A DNA stretch of 64,000 bases, taken from Heliocidaris erythrogramma (lineage: Eukaryota > Echinodermata > Echinoidea > Camarodonta > Echinometridae). Both the position numbers and the translations under genes were made by a program. Each line of letters opens with the position of its first letter. The stretch's first letter is position 1. Positions 1-11,317 of the stretch are shown piece after piece. The DNA lies in contig CM046857.1 of NCBI GenBank assembly GCA_025617745.1, forward strand, positions 27,684,094 through 27,748,093. Reading direction: 5' to 3'. The notes below the pieces were generated by a model that did not search any database, had not been told where the DNA came from, and saw nothing but the letters and a program-made list of their open reading frames with translations.

Positions 1-430
1 GATAACAGTGAGTGTACGTGTGATTACACTGCTATTTTTAGCACCTCAAGATTTTGAGGCAGCACCTGTTAGGGCACGCATAGGGACTGCACAAATTGTG
101 CTAAAGTAATACTTGTGCAAGTGCTATAATTCAACACCAGTCCAAGTGCTACTTTAACACTTTAAGTGTAAGCCTTTTTACACTTCTGGTGCTATTAGAC
201 GCATGCAGCTCGCAAAAACCACACTTCCAGTGCATTGAATAACCAATTTTAGAGCCCCCAAAACGGCACTACTACTAGTACTAGTGCTAACACTTTTGCA
301 CCCAATATAGTGCTAAAGAACACACACAAACAGTATGCACAAAATTACACCTGTAGTGCTGAAAACTCCCCATCATACTACTAGTCTGTTAAAAGTGTTA
401 AACAGCCCTAGGCTAGGCTACACTAAGGTC
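1..430. repeat. 'agtgct/agcac' repeat fragment (foldback-element family)
   Basis: The stretch is dense in short complementary words (agcac, gtgct, gtgctaa). At about 74-96 it carries a segment reading 'gcatagggactgcac' that recurs near 11508-11522 inside a foldback element. The same word style recurs around 1410-1440 and 7370-7560. I read it as part of a dispersed foldback/MITE family whose left end lies outside the window. No coding frame is convincing. Confidence 0.5.
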
Positions 431-1462
431 TAGATTTTATTTTTAGATTAATATGAACTGGTTGTATACATAGATGATGTGGACCAAAACCATGGCATGT
501 GGATTTAATCATCTGAGAATTACTTCAGACCAAGAAGTGGCAATTTCGGAGATTTAATTGTTCCATTTCGGCAATCCACAATTGTGACGAAAAAAGCACA
601 CACACCGCCTTCCGAACTTCCCAGGCCCGGTCGGCGCGGTCGATCGCGCCCCATGCCTAGCTGACCCCGCATGATCAACAATTTTCATGTCAACGACAAC
701 GCGAACCGTAGACGGTTGGCCACACCACACATGCTGAAACATGGCATTTCCACTTCATTGCTTTTCATCATGATTCATATCCACCACCACAAAAATTAAT
801 GTAAATATCATAATATTATTTGATACCTTTATTCGCATAAAATTACAGACGTTCTAAATTTAATGTCTTAAATTTTTACTTACCACGGTCCACGCCATGC
901 CTGTGCAGCAGATGATGGCTCTTGCACTGTCTACAGTTGCGTAATACTAAATGAGTAGGCTAATAAGCGATTTCGTAATTGGCTCATGAGCAACTTTTCG
1001 CAAATGACCTTTCCCTTTGTTCATTTGGATAGGCATCTTTTCAAAGAAAGATAATACGTAAGCTTGACCGACATAGCAACCTACAGAATTCAAACTCTAT
1101 GAAAGAAAGACATCGTAGACCAGGACCAGGTGACTAGAATAGCACGTCAATGAACACTTGGGAAAGCGCATTGTTTGCAAGTTGGCTATCATTTGGCAGA
1201 CTGTCAAATACCAACCATCAATGAACACTCTGTTGCTTTTCAGTGGATTTAATGAAAAGTATAATTAAAATAATGAATATATGATTATGAATAATCATTA
1301 CACAGTCGATGCTTATCTCAGTGAATTTTAAACGAACATGCCAGTTTATGTCAAATGACCTTTATCTGCTCATGCGCAAATCCTAATTAGGAAATCGCTT
1401 ATTAGCACACAATTGTGCAGGTGCTAAATTAAAATCACGGGGGACGTTGGTCAGCACCAAGT
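431..1462. other. No gene seen; AT-rich unique-looking DNA
   Basis: A 62-codon minus-strand frame (554-742) shows no domain, splice support or composition shift, and I treat it as chance. The sequence has no recognised RNA gene or element ends. Confidence 0.5.
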
Positions 1463-1516
1463 CGAACGTAGAGGGCGGCAACACTTTGCAGTCTTGCTAT
1501 GAGGAAGGTTCACTTC
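1463..1516 (+). repeat. Left arm of a 54-bp perfect inverted repeat
   Basis: Read by eye, this segment is the exact reverse complement of 7311-7364 (54 of 54 bases). It is preceded by an interrupted palindrome, TTGGT-CAGC-ACCAA. A near copy of that palindrome also follows the right arm, but in direct orientation. The arms are about 5.8 kb apart. They could be ends of a large, now filled foldback element, or two independent insertions of one short repeat. Confidence 0.75.
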
Positions 1517-2480
1517 TTACGCGCAAGCAATTGAAGTGCGCGCACATTTTGGTAGGCATGCCAACAAAACCATAAATCGAAGTAATACAATGACGAATTG
1601 ATAGCGACATGAAGACAAAAGGAGATACTACGAATAGATGCAGATTTTAAAAAAAATATGTAATGCAAGAATACATTATTTGAAACATTATTCCATTCAT
1701 GATACCGTGTAAATTTTATTTCTATAATCTATAATCTTATCGTAAATCGGCACCTTTGTGATCAGTGATTGTACCAGTGTGCTAAATTCATGACGTTTTC
1801 GGCAAGCTGATTTTGTGACCACTCGCAATGCATTTCGGGATAGGGGTAACCTCTCTCCCGCTGCGGGCGTACTGCTGAAATTAAATAAAATCCATTCGCT
1901 GATCCATCAAAATGCGGTATGAATGAATGCGTCGTCTGCTGAGCTTGTTAACGGTATACAGTCTAGCTAGCGTCAGCGTAGGCGGCTGGGCAAGGCGAGG
2001 GAAAGGTACCGAGCGTCATACCATCTCGCTGCCCTGGACGTGCCCGAGGACGTAGCTGTGCTGTCAGGGTATGAATATTTCATAATTTATGATAACGGCT
2101 AAACACATCCATAAAAAATACCAGCAACAACAACAATGTTAAAGCAAACCAGTGATTCTTGCTGCAGGGAATTTAATTGGAAATTGGAAATTTTGACATG
2201 AATTTATTCAATTCATATTATCTTTTATTAAAAAGTTTTTCTATTCATTAATTTTTGGTTATTCATGATTTATTTTTTGCATTATTTTTTATTCATTTAT
2301 TGAAATATTTAGTTTTTTTCAATTAATTAATAATCAATATTATTTATATTAGGTGTGCATTTATGTATGTATATATTCATTTATTAACCTATTTCATTGT
2401 TATTATTTTTAGAGGAGGGGTTAAGCTAAATTTAATTGGACATCGCCACGACTTCTATTCAGACCTCACCCAGGGGGATC
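1517..2480. other. No gene seen; AT-rich spacer
   Basis: Low-complexity A/T runs dominate from 2200 to 2400. A more GC-rich patch at about 1940-2070 has no open frame or recognisable element. Confidence 0.45.
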
Positions 2481-2649
2481 CAGGATTGAGTATAAGAGGG
2501 GGCACACAAATGAAGGTTTGTCAAGGTAGACCCGTATTTTTTTGGTCTCGCCAGCTTCTCGAAAAGTCGCTCGGGGGGGGGGGGGGGGGGGGGGGGGGGG
2601 TGGCGTTTGTCAACAACAAAATTTCACCAGACCTTCAAAATTTGCTCAG

Positions 2650-2680
<31 letters not shown>

Positions 2681-2801
2681 GTTATGGGGGTCCAGTTTCC
2701 CCTCCATAATTTGCTTACAAGCAACAACAAAAAAAGAACAGAAAAAAGGTCTTCATTCTAAAAGGGGGCAGGGGCCGGAAGTGCCCCCTGGATCCGCCCC
2801 T
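2480..2801 (-). mobile_element. Poly-G MITE-like element with 'ggatcc' ends
   Basis: The ends are partly complementary: 'gggggatccagga' near 2474-2486 and 'tcctggatccgcccc' style sequence near 2787-2801. Inside are two long G tracts (about 2573-2600 and 2651-2680). Between and after them, in minus orientation, are the core words 'ggtctggtgaaa' and 'ttatggaggggaaactggac'. The same core occurs in plus orientation near 8020, 11105, 19490 and 26910. The two open frames here are glycine runs from the G tracts and are not genes. Confidence 0.55.
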
Positions 2802-3995
2802 TCTCTCTTTTTCTTTTTCACCATATCTTCTCAGTTTCGCCTTTTCTCATCTTTTTTGACTTCCCTCTCTATCTCATACATACACCTTGATCACACGTCC
2901 TGGTTCATTCACCCCTCCCCTATATGGTTCATTTCATTGATATAATGTGAAAGGACCTTTATCATGTTCACAGAATAATTTTCAATTACATGTATATCTT
3001 TCTCACAATCAAGATTTAAGGTACAATAGTTTATACACGTCGATTCAGAAATACGTTTATATTTTTTTACTTTTTAATGAATATTTTCTTGCATGCAGAA
3101 ATGACAGTTTTCAGAGAAGTTTAGACATTGTCTTACTTCTTAAATACACGTTTACTTCTTCTCCTTTAAAAAATTCAACATAATTTATATAATTCATCTG
3201 CAGTCATACACTTTTTTCATATACTACAATACAATATAGTTCCATCACAGCCGACTTGTCAAGGTCAAATAATATTCTGTACAAATTATGTACATGTACA
3301 TGCATTTAAAAAAAAGGATTTCAATCTAAATGAATCATACGTTATTAATTTCAATCCCTTTCCAAGAAGTAAATTATTTGAATTACAATTTAAAGATTAT
3401 TTACCCACTACACCCCTACAAAGAAGAAATGACATAAGAAATAAATGACCATCTAATTTCTGTTCAACACACACCAATGACAACAATTTTACTCCTAAAA
3501 AACAAAGATAATTTTGACAGTTGTAAGAACTCTTTAAATGATCCATCTCCTTTTAGGTTGGTACATGTATATTGCATGTTACTATTATTATAAATCTAAC
3601 TATAAAAAAGGGGCAGGAGGAACACACATAGAGATCTAATTAGAAGTTTCAAGTCAAATGAAGTGTTGAATAGTATGGATTTTCTCAGTAGATAATGAAT
3701 AAAATAATAATTTACTTAATAATTTATAAATTCATAGAATCAGATAAGATTATTATTAGTTTGTGTTACACTCTGGGCAGATTTAATAAAGGAGTGGCCC
3801 TGGCAGTGCTTATCTTAATATCATTTAGGGGCCCTGTAATCTCACGATATAGGCCACACAGAAGAGGAAGACCTCCTCACAATAACGAGCTACTATAACA
3901 AAATGGCTGCATGTGACTACAACATTTGAAATGGGGAGGGGTGGGTAAAATGCTCAAGATATAATTGAAGAACTTTAAACTCCTGTTCAGTCGTT
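2802..3995. other. No gene seen; AT-rich DNA
   Basis: Frames at 2947-3183 and 3695-3898 are short, AT-rich and lack domains or splice context. No structured repeat stands out. Confidence 0.45.
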
Positions 3996-3999
3996 CTAA

Positions 4000-4222
4000 T
4001 TATAATAATATACATGTATGTCCATTTATATAGCGCAACTACTATACAAATATACTCTCTGCCCTTTAAATACCGCAGCTTTAGCCGAGCCGCCATGAAA
4101 GGCGCTAAGGCATTTAAGCAATTTCTCCCAACCGGTACCCATTTACTTCACCTGGGTGGAGAGTGACAAATGTAGATGACTGTTTTGCCATTAACGTATA
4201 CACTAGACCACGACACCTCAAC
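4000..4222 (-). mobile_element. tRNA-derived SINE, truncated head
   Basis: The sequence shares a central block with the SINEs at 37632 and 62769: 'ggtacccattta...cacctgggtggagagtg.caaatgt'. It ends with 'actagaccacgacacctc', the complement of a tRNA A-box region, so the element reads on the minus strand. Its AT-rich tail lies at about 4000-4015. The B-box part of the head has been lost. Confidence 0.65.
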
Positions 4223-4276
4223 ATGCATATTATACTTGAATCCAGATATGATTTTAATATGAAGATATGGGCTAAC

Positions 4277-4446
4277 CTCGCTATTCATAAGGACCGCTTA
4301 TTCATAATGCGTGACTAAATGAATAGCGGTCCTTCTAAATAGACAAATTACCATTATTCATAACTATTCATAAGAACTGCTATTCATAACGTCTGTTAAA
4401 TGAATATAGTGGTTTTCTATGAATAGCTGTCCTTTTGAATAGCGAG
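4277..4446. mobile_element. Short hairpin MITE built of 'tattcata' repeats
   Basis: The ends are inverted (CTCGCTATTCATAAGGAC against GTCCTTTTGAATAGCGAG). Inside are two successive smaller hairpins: 'aaggaccgct..attca / tgaatagcggtcctt' at about 4289-4335, and a diverged second one at about 4370-4420. It has no coding capacity. The whole unit could fold into a cruciform with two side stems. Confidence 0.65.
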
Positions 4447-5600
4447 CGGACCCAGAAGAGATACATGTTGATCAAAGCAGGGGGCTATTTCACAGTAGAG
4501 CTGAAGTAGAAATCCATATCTGTTGAAAGAAAAGAGGAAAGATTTTAGAAAATAGCATCCATTGTGTATTTGATAATTAAACAAGCAACAATTAGAATTA
4601 AAATAAAACCCTGAAACTTTAAGCTTCCTATTAACACAGTTAGCATCAACTCTTTATATGAAATGGAATAATAAGTGTGAATTCTCAAAAGTACTTAAAG
4701 AGGAAAAAAGTTGGACACATAAAATTTTCAAGGCTATTCAAAAGCAACCAAATTAGTAAAGTCTCAAGAAAATTCAGTTGGGATGTTTATGTGAAAAAAA
4801 AATATGTGTACCTAGATTGTATTGAGGTACTAATAACAACCAGGGGCGTTGATTATGCAATGGCAGTTGCCCCCCCCCCCCATAATATTGAGAGGGCAAA
4901 TAAATCATTCCCCCCCCCCCGTAACCGTGGATAAGCTGGTAATTAAGAGGTGTTGAAAAAATCATGTAGAGTACTATTAGGGTGTTTTGCCCCCCCCCCC
5001 CCAAAAAATGGATCGACACCCCTGATAGCAATCTTACTCTTACAGCATAGACCTACCATGCAAAACTGGAGCAGCTAAGTATTTATTTGTTCCTCTCAGA
5101 ATTTGTCTTCATTCTCAGCGGTAAGCCTTCATCTTCATCATCATCTGTAAAATAGATGAAGGAGAGTCGTGTAGAGAAGCATTATTATGTATTAAGAAAA
5201 AAAAATGAGATACGCTCATCCTCACCCTCGTGATCTTTTCAAAGAGGATAAATACTAACTGCATGTACAATCCATCCTGAAATATTTGTGGATTTTAATA
5301 AAAGTGTAATGTATTCACACATCTTATTTTGTTTTGTTTCTGTTTGCATTAAATAATTAATGAAATGTTTAATATAATAATTAAGGGGGACAAAAAATTC
5401 TATTTATACTGACATCACTCTGAACATTCCCTAAAGATCTCATAATTGATTTTTTTAAAGACACTAAAACAGCTAATTTAATATTACACTGAAGAAAACA
5501 GATCTCAGTGGTGGATATCAGGTAAAGGACAAATGAAATGTCCATTCTCTCAGAATTCTTTTGTTGTTGTTGCTGTTTTGGTTGGACAATGTAAACTAAA
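4447..5600. other. AT-rich DNA with poly-C islands, no gene seen
   Basis: Poly-C runs at about 4869-4880, 4909-4920, 4990-5002 and 5587-5603 sit inside 'caggggcgttgattatgcaat'-type sequence. This resembles the poly-C MITEs elsewhere in the window, but the ends are unclear. Frames here are proline or glycine runs from those tracts. Confidence 0.4.
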
Positions 5601-6257
5601 AACTCCCCCCCCCCCCCCCCCCCAACCAGGTAAACCGATTCTGGATCCACTACCATTACCAGACATATAATTTTAAAGCTGTAATACCCTGTGGTAACTC
5701 CTTGGTATTAAGTCTAGGTCCAACTAGTTAGGTCTAGACCTACCTGTTTATTTCTCACGTCTCATCAAAGTCTTTTATAGTAGGACTTTCCGCTTCATCC
5801 GGCACCTCCAACAGTTGTTGAGTTATGTAGACCTCTAACATTAGGCTCTATTAGATCTTCAAGTAGATCAGCCACAAGGTAGTTCCCTGCCAAGTTTATC
5901 TGAGGGCAATCAAAGTCACGGCATGAGACTAATGAATGTGATTACTGAAAGTCACTGAGTGAAACAACAAAGGCCATCCATATGATATATTACTCTGTGG
6001 AGATGTATTATTACCTCTCATTAAAAGTGCTTTGATTCTGGTCTACAAATAGTAGAACCAAGACTAAATATGAACCCCTCTCCCTCTCTCTATCTTGAAA
6101 TTAAAAAAAAATAAAAACATCATGATGCTTGCCTTTGAGTTTGACCTTGTCTCAAGTTTGTGAAAAGTTACAAGTTACAAATACAATTATCATTATGGTT
6201 AACGTTAACTTTGTTAATGTTAGGCCTAAGTTAGACCTATTTTGATCTAACTTAGAC
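5601..6257. other. No gene seen
   Basis: Unique-looking AT-rich sequence. A minus-strand frame at 6152-6424 runs into the MITE end at 6258 and is not supported as coding. Confidence 0.4.
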
Positions 6258-6636
6258 GATATTAGGCAAACCCGGAGAATAGGGGCCGGTCTGCGCGTGC
6301 TGTATTCATTTGTGTGCAAGCAAATGTAGCCCAGCGGCGACGATCTTGTTCCAGATTCAGCGATGAAACATTTGCGAGTTTGACTCCATTTCTGGCCAAA
6401 ATCGTTATGATTTTCATCAAACAACTACAAATCTGAAAGCCAAGAGGACAATATGATTATCACAGCATTAATTACTTGATTTAAAATATATTTGGAAGTT
6501 GTTTTGAACTTGATTATGAACTTGTTACATGTGTTCATTTTTGCCTCTGCCGCCTCTCCGCACTGTAAAAGTGTAATTGTAAAACATGGCACGCGCACGC
6601 CGACCTGCCCCTATTTTGTGGGTTTGCCCGATATTA
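6258..6636. mobile_element. 379-bp MITE with ~42-bp terminal inverted repeats
   Basis: The left end begins GATATTAGGCAAACCC and continues through 'aataggggccggt' and 'gcgcgtgc'. The right end is its imperfect complement, with 'gcacgcgcacgcc', 'cctgcccctatttt' and 'gggtttgcccgatatt' in reverse order. The interior has no open frame of interest. The superfamily cannot be assigned from the ends alone. Confidence 0.65.
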
Positions 6637-7310
6637 TTTATAGAAAAATATATCGATGATGATTATCACGGCAAGAATTCCTTATGTCCCAGCCACCTTA
6701 TTTTTTCATTGTGTCCGGTCATCCGAATCTGATCCCCCATCCATCATCATGATCAGCATCCGAACATTTTTTAATTTAACATTAACGTTACATGCATGCT
6801 AACACTAGTAACACTAACAGCTCTCTCTATTTTATTACCCTGGATTGCCAAATTTGTTTCATCATCATTTCAAATAAGTTAATCTAAATTTATAACTAAA
6901 ATCAAACCTTGATTGATCCATCGTCGAGCTCCGACTCTGAGTCTACTTAGGCGGTCAGATCGAGAGAGAGAACTGTATAATTATGTAGCAATAATGTACA
7001 CGGTATGCACACGGTACGGACATGGATCGAAATCGAAATACAGTGCAGTAGCAGCGAAATATAGCAGGAAAACGTTAGCAACCTCACAAATACATATTAT
7101 TGTATCGTAAAGTAAAATGATAAATTTATAACCATTTTAATCTTTTTTCTCTTGAAAATTATAAAAATCATTGACAAATATTATTGAACATAACATCTGA
7201 TTTTAACATTTTAATTCAAAAGTTTTTTAAAGTATAAATTGAAAAAAAATCAAATCTACAATCTACCTAAAAACCTCTCTGAGAGAAAACGATGGTCACA
7301 GAAATTTAGC
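6637..7310. other. No gene seen
   Basis: AT-rich sequence. A 65-codon frame at 6913-7110 has no recognisable motif. Confidence 0.4.
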
Positions 7311-7364
7311 GAAGTGAACCTTCCTCATAGCAAGACTGCAAAGTGTTGCCGCCCTCTACGTTCG
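7311..7364 (-). repeat. Right arm of the 54-bp perfect inverted repeat
   Basis: Exact reverse complement of 1463-1516. It is followed by 'ttggtcagcactaagt' and then by 'agcac'-rich sequence to about 7560, the same style as the start of the window. This suggests that both arms border members of one repeat family. Confidence 0.75.
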
Positions 7365-7565
7365 TTGGTCAGCACTAAGTTGAAGTGTAAAACGAGCGTC
7401 CTAACATTCAGCACTTAGGCCTAGCCTACTTTTAGCACTCATTTTTCTGCACCTTATCATCTCCCAGACGCAAATGGCACGCGAGGTGTTAGAAATAGCA
7501 TGTCAAGTGCAAACTTCCAATAAGCACTCGGTTTTTAGCACTTCACTTTTTAGAGTGTAGTGCCA
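7365..7565. repeat. 'agcac' repeat-family fragment
   Basis: It contains repeated 'agcact/agtgct' words. It ends in 'tagcacttcactttttagagtgta', split into shorter matches with the inner foldback element at 11461-11957, whose ends read ACACTGTAAAAACTGAAGTGC. Confidence 0.5.
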
Positions 7566-7594
7566 TGCATTTTCTGTCGTTCGCCATTTTTATA

Positions 7595-7745
7595 TAGGGC
7601 CTACCGGTACCTGGTACGGTACCCGGGTACCGGTCATAGTACCGGTACGTACGCTATGCACTTTCGCGCTTAGCCTTAAGCGCTTAGGCTGAGCCGCCTT
7701 AGGCTAGCCTAGCCTGGCCCTAGCCTAGGCTAGGCTAGCTACGTT
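7595..7745. repeat. Cluster of self-complementary ggtacc/accggt and ctagg words
   Basis: About 150 bp of overlapping palindromic words. First come 'taccggtac', 'ggtacc' and 'cccggg' (7595-7660). They are followed by 'cgcttaagcgctta' and several 'taggctagcctagg' units (7670-7740). It looks like a small cryptic tandem or palindromic tract with no coding frame. Confidence 0.5.
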
Positions 7746-7981
7746 AAAGTTACCGGTAATAAGTAAGACTCCTAAGCTCACATCTACCGTAGATCTACCG
7801 TGTACGAGATATAAAAAATACAAAGTAAAGTTCCGTACTTACGTTTATTAATGTATAAATACGGATACCGGTACTACTGGATATGGATGATGTGAATTGT
7901 GATACACGTGTCGATCTAAATTAATTTCGGCTATCGATCACTATCGATATCTGCTATTAAGTACCGGTAATTATCATATCA

Positions 7982-7986
7982 GTGGC

Positions 7987-8018
<32 letters not shown>

Positions 8019-8125
8019 GCTTGTCAGGAATTATGGAGGGAAACTGGACCCCCATAACCCCCCCCCCCCCCCCCCCCCCAATCACTGAGCGAATTTCGAA
8101 GGTCTGGCAAAAAAAAAACAATTGT
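7982..8125 (+). mobile_element. Poly-C MITE-like element (core motif copy, plus strand)
   Basis: It starts 'cagtggcggctc' and has a T tract. The core 'gcttgtcagg.aattatgg' and 'aactggaccccc' follows, then a long C run, then 'actgagcgaatttcgaagg' and 'tctgg.aaaaaaaa'. The same order occurs near 11100-11190. Confidence 0.55.
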
Positions 8126-8307
8126 GGATAAAATTGAAATTATAGCATTTATTTTCTTACTTTTAATAATTAAAGAATGTGATGGCATTTCAAGGTGAAA
8201 CATAATAAGATTGGATAATTATTAGTTTTAAGTTAATGATCATACTTGTTACTCATTTTATCCAAAAATATTGGGGGATGATAATACAGGCCATAATAAT
8301 AATACGG

Positions 8308-10166
8308 GCGCGAAAGCTCTGACGTTTTATAACAAATTTGAGAGAAAGATCATGGCTCGTAGCACCTTTTTTTTAGGCGGAAACTTAGTTCGACGCCCTG
8401 GCTGCTTTTCAGTTATTTGGACGCAATACTGCAATGTATGTAACAGGGTTTGGTGCAGGAAGGGGGAGTTTCCCCCTTCCTGCGCGAAGCGCGAAAGTTC
8501 TGACGTTTTAGCAAATTTGAGAGAAAGATAAACGGCTCGTAGCAAACAATTTTTTTAGGCGGAAAGTTATAGTTCGACGCCCTGACTGCTTTTCAGTTAT
8601 TTGGACGCAATATTGCACTGTATGTATATATAACAGGGGTGGGTGCAGGGGGAGGGAGTTTCCCCCCTTCCGCGCGAAGCGCGAAAGCTCTTACATTTTA
8701 CAGCAAATTTGAGAGAAAGATAACGGCTCGTAACACTTTTTTAGGCGGAAAGTTAGTTTGATGCCAGGCTGCTTTTCAGTTATTTTCGACGTAATACTGC
8801 ACTGTAATAGGGATGGGTGCATGGAGGGGGATTTCCCCCTTCCCTCGCGAAGCGCGAAAGCTCTGACGTTTTAGCAAATCTGAGAGAAAGAAAACGGCTA
8901 GTAGCAAACATTTTTTTTAGGCGGACAGTTATAGTTCAACGCCTTGACTGCTTTTCAATTATGTGGACTCAACCATATGAATTTGTCATGTTCACTTAAC
9001 GCGAACCGGTCGTGATCCCCGATCTTTCGACAGAAATTTGGCGAAAACACGTCCTTTTCGGCACATTTTAAATCATATCTCGAGAACCGCGCAAGATTTT
9101 TCATGGGGCAAACGGTTTATAAAACTTTGATTAATTCTACATCTCATGATATCAGTTATTTTTTAATTGAATGAAAAAAACCGCCGTCTATTTTCAACTG
9201 AAAATGCATGGTTTCATGCTTTTTGTGTGAGGAGAAGCACTTTTTTGCACTCATTGCTCTCGTATTCCTCCTATAGCTTCTGACTTACGTGTCAAAATGT
9301 ATGGGGGCAAAGACTAGCAAATAGCCAAGATATTACTCTTTCTTGTGATATCAGGTTCGTCCTGATTGGTCGAAAAAAAACCGCCGTCTATTTTGCATAA
9401 TTAAAAAGAAACATAGCAAAAAAGATGTCATATATATAAAGCACGTACAGTATGTAATGCTGCGTATATAGGCTCGATTTGGACCGTGCCATTGTAAAAC
9501 GGGGCGCATCAATCCAATGTGTGTGTTGAACGACCGTGAATCCGAATTGAGCAGTCGTTACAGCTGTGGAGTGATATGTTGCATACCGTGGATGAAATGG
9601 ATGAATCATGTCGAATGAGAAAGTGTAAAATTCTTCCTTCCCGCGTACGCACTGTTGTGTACTCGGAGTGAGATTCGTAAATAGCAGCTCTTCTGTCCCT
9701 CCCTTCTCCGTTGCCCCCCATTGCTATAATAGAACAGCCGCGAACAAAACACCGATTTATACAGAGCAATGACCTGGACCCATGCCAAGACCACCCAGCT
9801 GATCGAGCGCGTACTCGAGTCGCGTTTGTATGTGCGCACAGCTGACTAAAGCAGAATTAAACCTTCAAATTATGTGAACAAATCAGGGGGTGAGAAATTC
9901 ATATGCATTTCACTGTATGTATTAAACAGTGGGTGCAGGGGGAGGAGAGTTATTTCCCCCTTCCTGCGCGAAGCGCGAAAACTTTGACGTTTTAGCAAAT
10001 TTTGAGAGAAAAATAACGGCTTGTAACGCCTTTGTATATAGTCTTTTTCTCTCACTTTCCCCGCTTTTTCGCTCTCGCTCTTTTTTGTTTTTGTTTTTGT
10101 TTTAGTGGCTGAATAGGGGGTGGGGGGGGGGCATGGCCCCCTTGTGCCCCCCTGTCTACGCCAGTG
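8308..10166 (-). mobile_element. Tandem-repeat-bearing TIR element, copy A (left-truncated, interrupted)
   Basis: It holds four to five units of about 173-192 bp. Each has 'gcgcgaaagctctgacgttt', 'gcaaatttgagagaaagata', 'ggcggaaagtta' and 'tgcttttcagttatttggac', in that order (unit starts near 8308, 8489, 8681, 8854 and 9968). The right end reads 'ctgtctacgccagtg', the complement of the 'ggcgtagccagg' left end seen in copies B and C. The left terminus is missing here. An insertion splits the fourth unit. The repeated open frames on both strands are by-products of the array, and the period is not a multiple of three. Orientation is arbitrary. Confidence 0.7.
8969..9906. mobile_element. Insertion within copy A, with short inverted ends
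   Basis: The unit consensus '...ttggacgcaacatttcactgtat' is broken at about 8968 and resumes at about 9907. The insert begins CATATGAATTTGTCA and ends with the imperfect complement 'gagaaattcatatg'. Inside, the words 'aaaccgccgtctatttt' occur twice in direct orientation (about 9179 and 9379). Overlapping minus-strand frames at 9388-9839 show no domain. Confidence 0.5.
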
Positions 10167-11317
10167 TCTACCCTTAACTAGAAAATTTTGTAGCATTTTA
10201 TTTGCATTATACCGCTGCCTTTGGGGCTTTGGTCATGTTTGGTTTGCATTTTTATTATATTCAGAACACTTTTTCACATTGGCCAGTCCAAATTTGTCCC
10301 CCTAAGTTTTTAATAGGAATAGATTTAGTCACGTTTATTCTTTTTTTTTTCTTCATTTTTTAAAGGCATTAAAAAAAAAGTCAATGACCTTGAGATGCGA
10401 TATGGCTATATTTACTTTGGGAAGAGATATTAAACCATCCTTAGACCAGTGGCGAATTTAAGGGGGGCACTTCCTGCCCATGCCCCCCTTGAAAAGTGTA
10501 CATCGTACCCCTCTTTTTGAACTGATAAGCATTTTATTGCTTGTCAGTGCATATGGAAGGATAAAGAGGCCCCCAAAAGAGTGCTGACCTTTTTATTCTT
10601 TTCTTCTCCTTTTTCCTTGTCAGAGAAATTAGGAGGATGTGTGGACTCCCCAAAAGCGATGACAATTTTGAGAGATTTGTGACGCCCCCCCCCCCCCCCA
10701 TTAAACAATCCTGGATTAAAAAAATAAATTTTAAAAAATAATAATAAATAGATAAATGAATAAATAAATAAATGAAATAGAATGCAATAAAATAACTAGA
10801 AAATTAAAATAAAAAAGTAAAATAACAATAACAAAAAGAATAAACCTTTAAAACAAAATTTCAAGCTGGTGTAGTTGATTCTAAATGGAAGGATATAATA
10901 CGGACCGGTAGATAAGTATATCCTTAGTTTTGCCAAGGGGCCCCCATGAAATGATGCGAAGGGCAACGGCGGATTTAGGGGGGGGGGCACATCCGGCCGG
11001 TACCCCCCCCCCCCTTTGGAAGAAAAATATGCATTGTGCACCCCCTTTTTTCGATTATGCCCCCCTTTAAAACGGTTTTGGTTTTGGATTTGTTTTGTTT
11101 TTTGCTTGTCAGAGAATTATGGAGGGGAACTGGACCCCCCCCCCCCCCCCACCCATTGAGCGAATTTTGGAGGTCTGGTGAAAAAAAAAAATTGTCGCCA
11201 CCCAAAGCTCCCAAGCAAAGAGATTCGACACAGTATATGCCCTATCCTCGCTACTCGCTTCCAACTTCCAAACAGAGATGTCCAATTAAATACAAAGCGT
11301 GGCTGGTTTAAAGACTT
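10167..11317. repeat. Nested poly-C MITE remnants and A/T simple sequence
   Basis: The pieces are: 'cagtggcgaatttaagggg' at about 10449-10467, poly-C at 10685-10699, an (AATA)-rich tract at 10730-10850, 'ggcggatttagggggg' at about 10968-10988, and a full core copy (gcttgtcagagaattatgg, aactggacccc, C run, cattgagcgaattttgg) at 11103-11190. No gene was seen. The frames are low-complexity. Confidence 0.45.
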
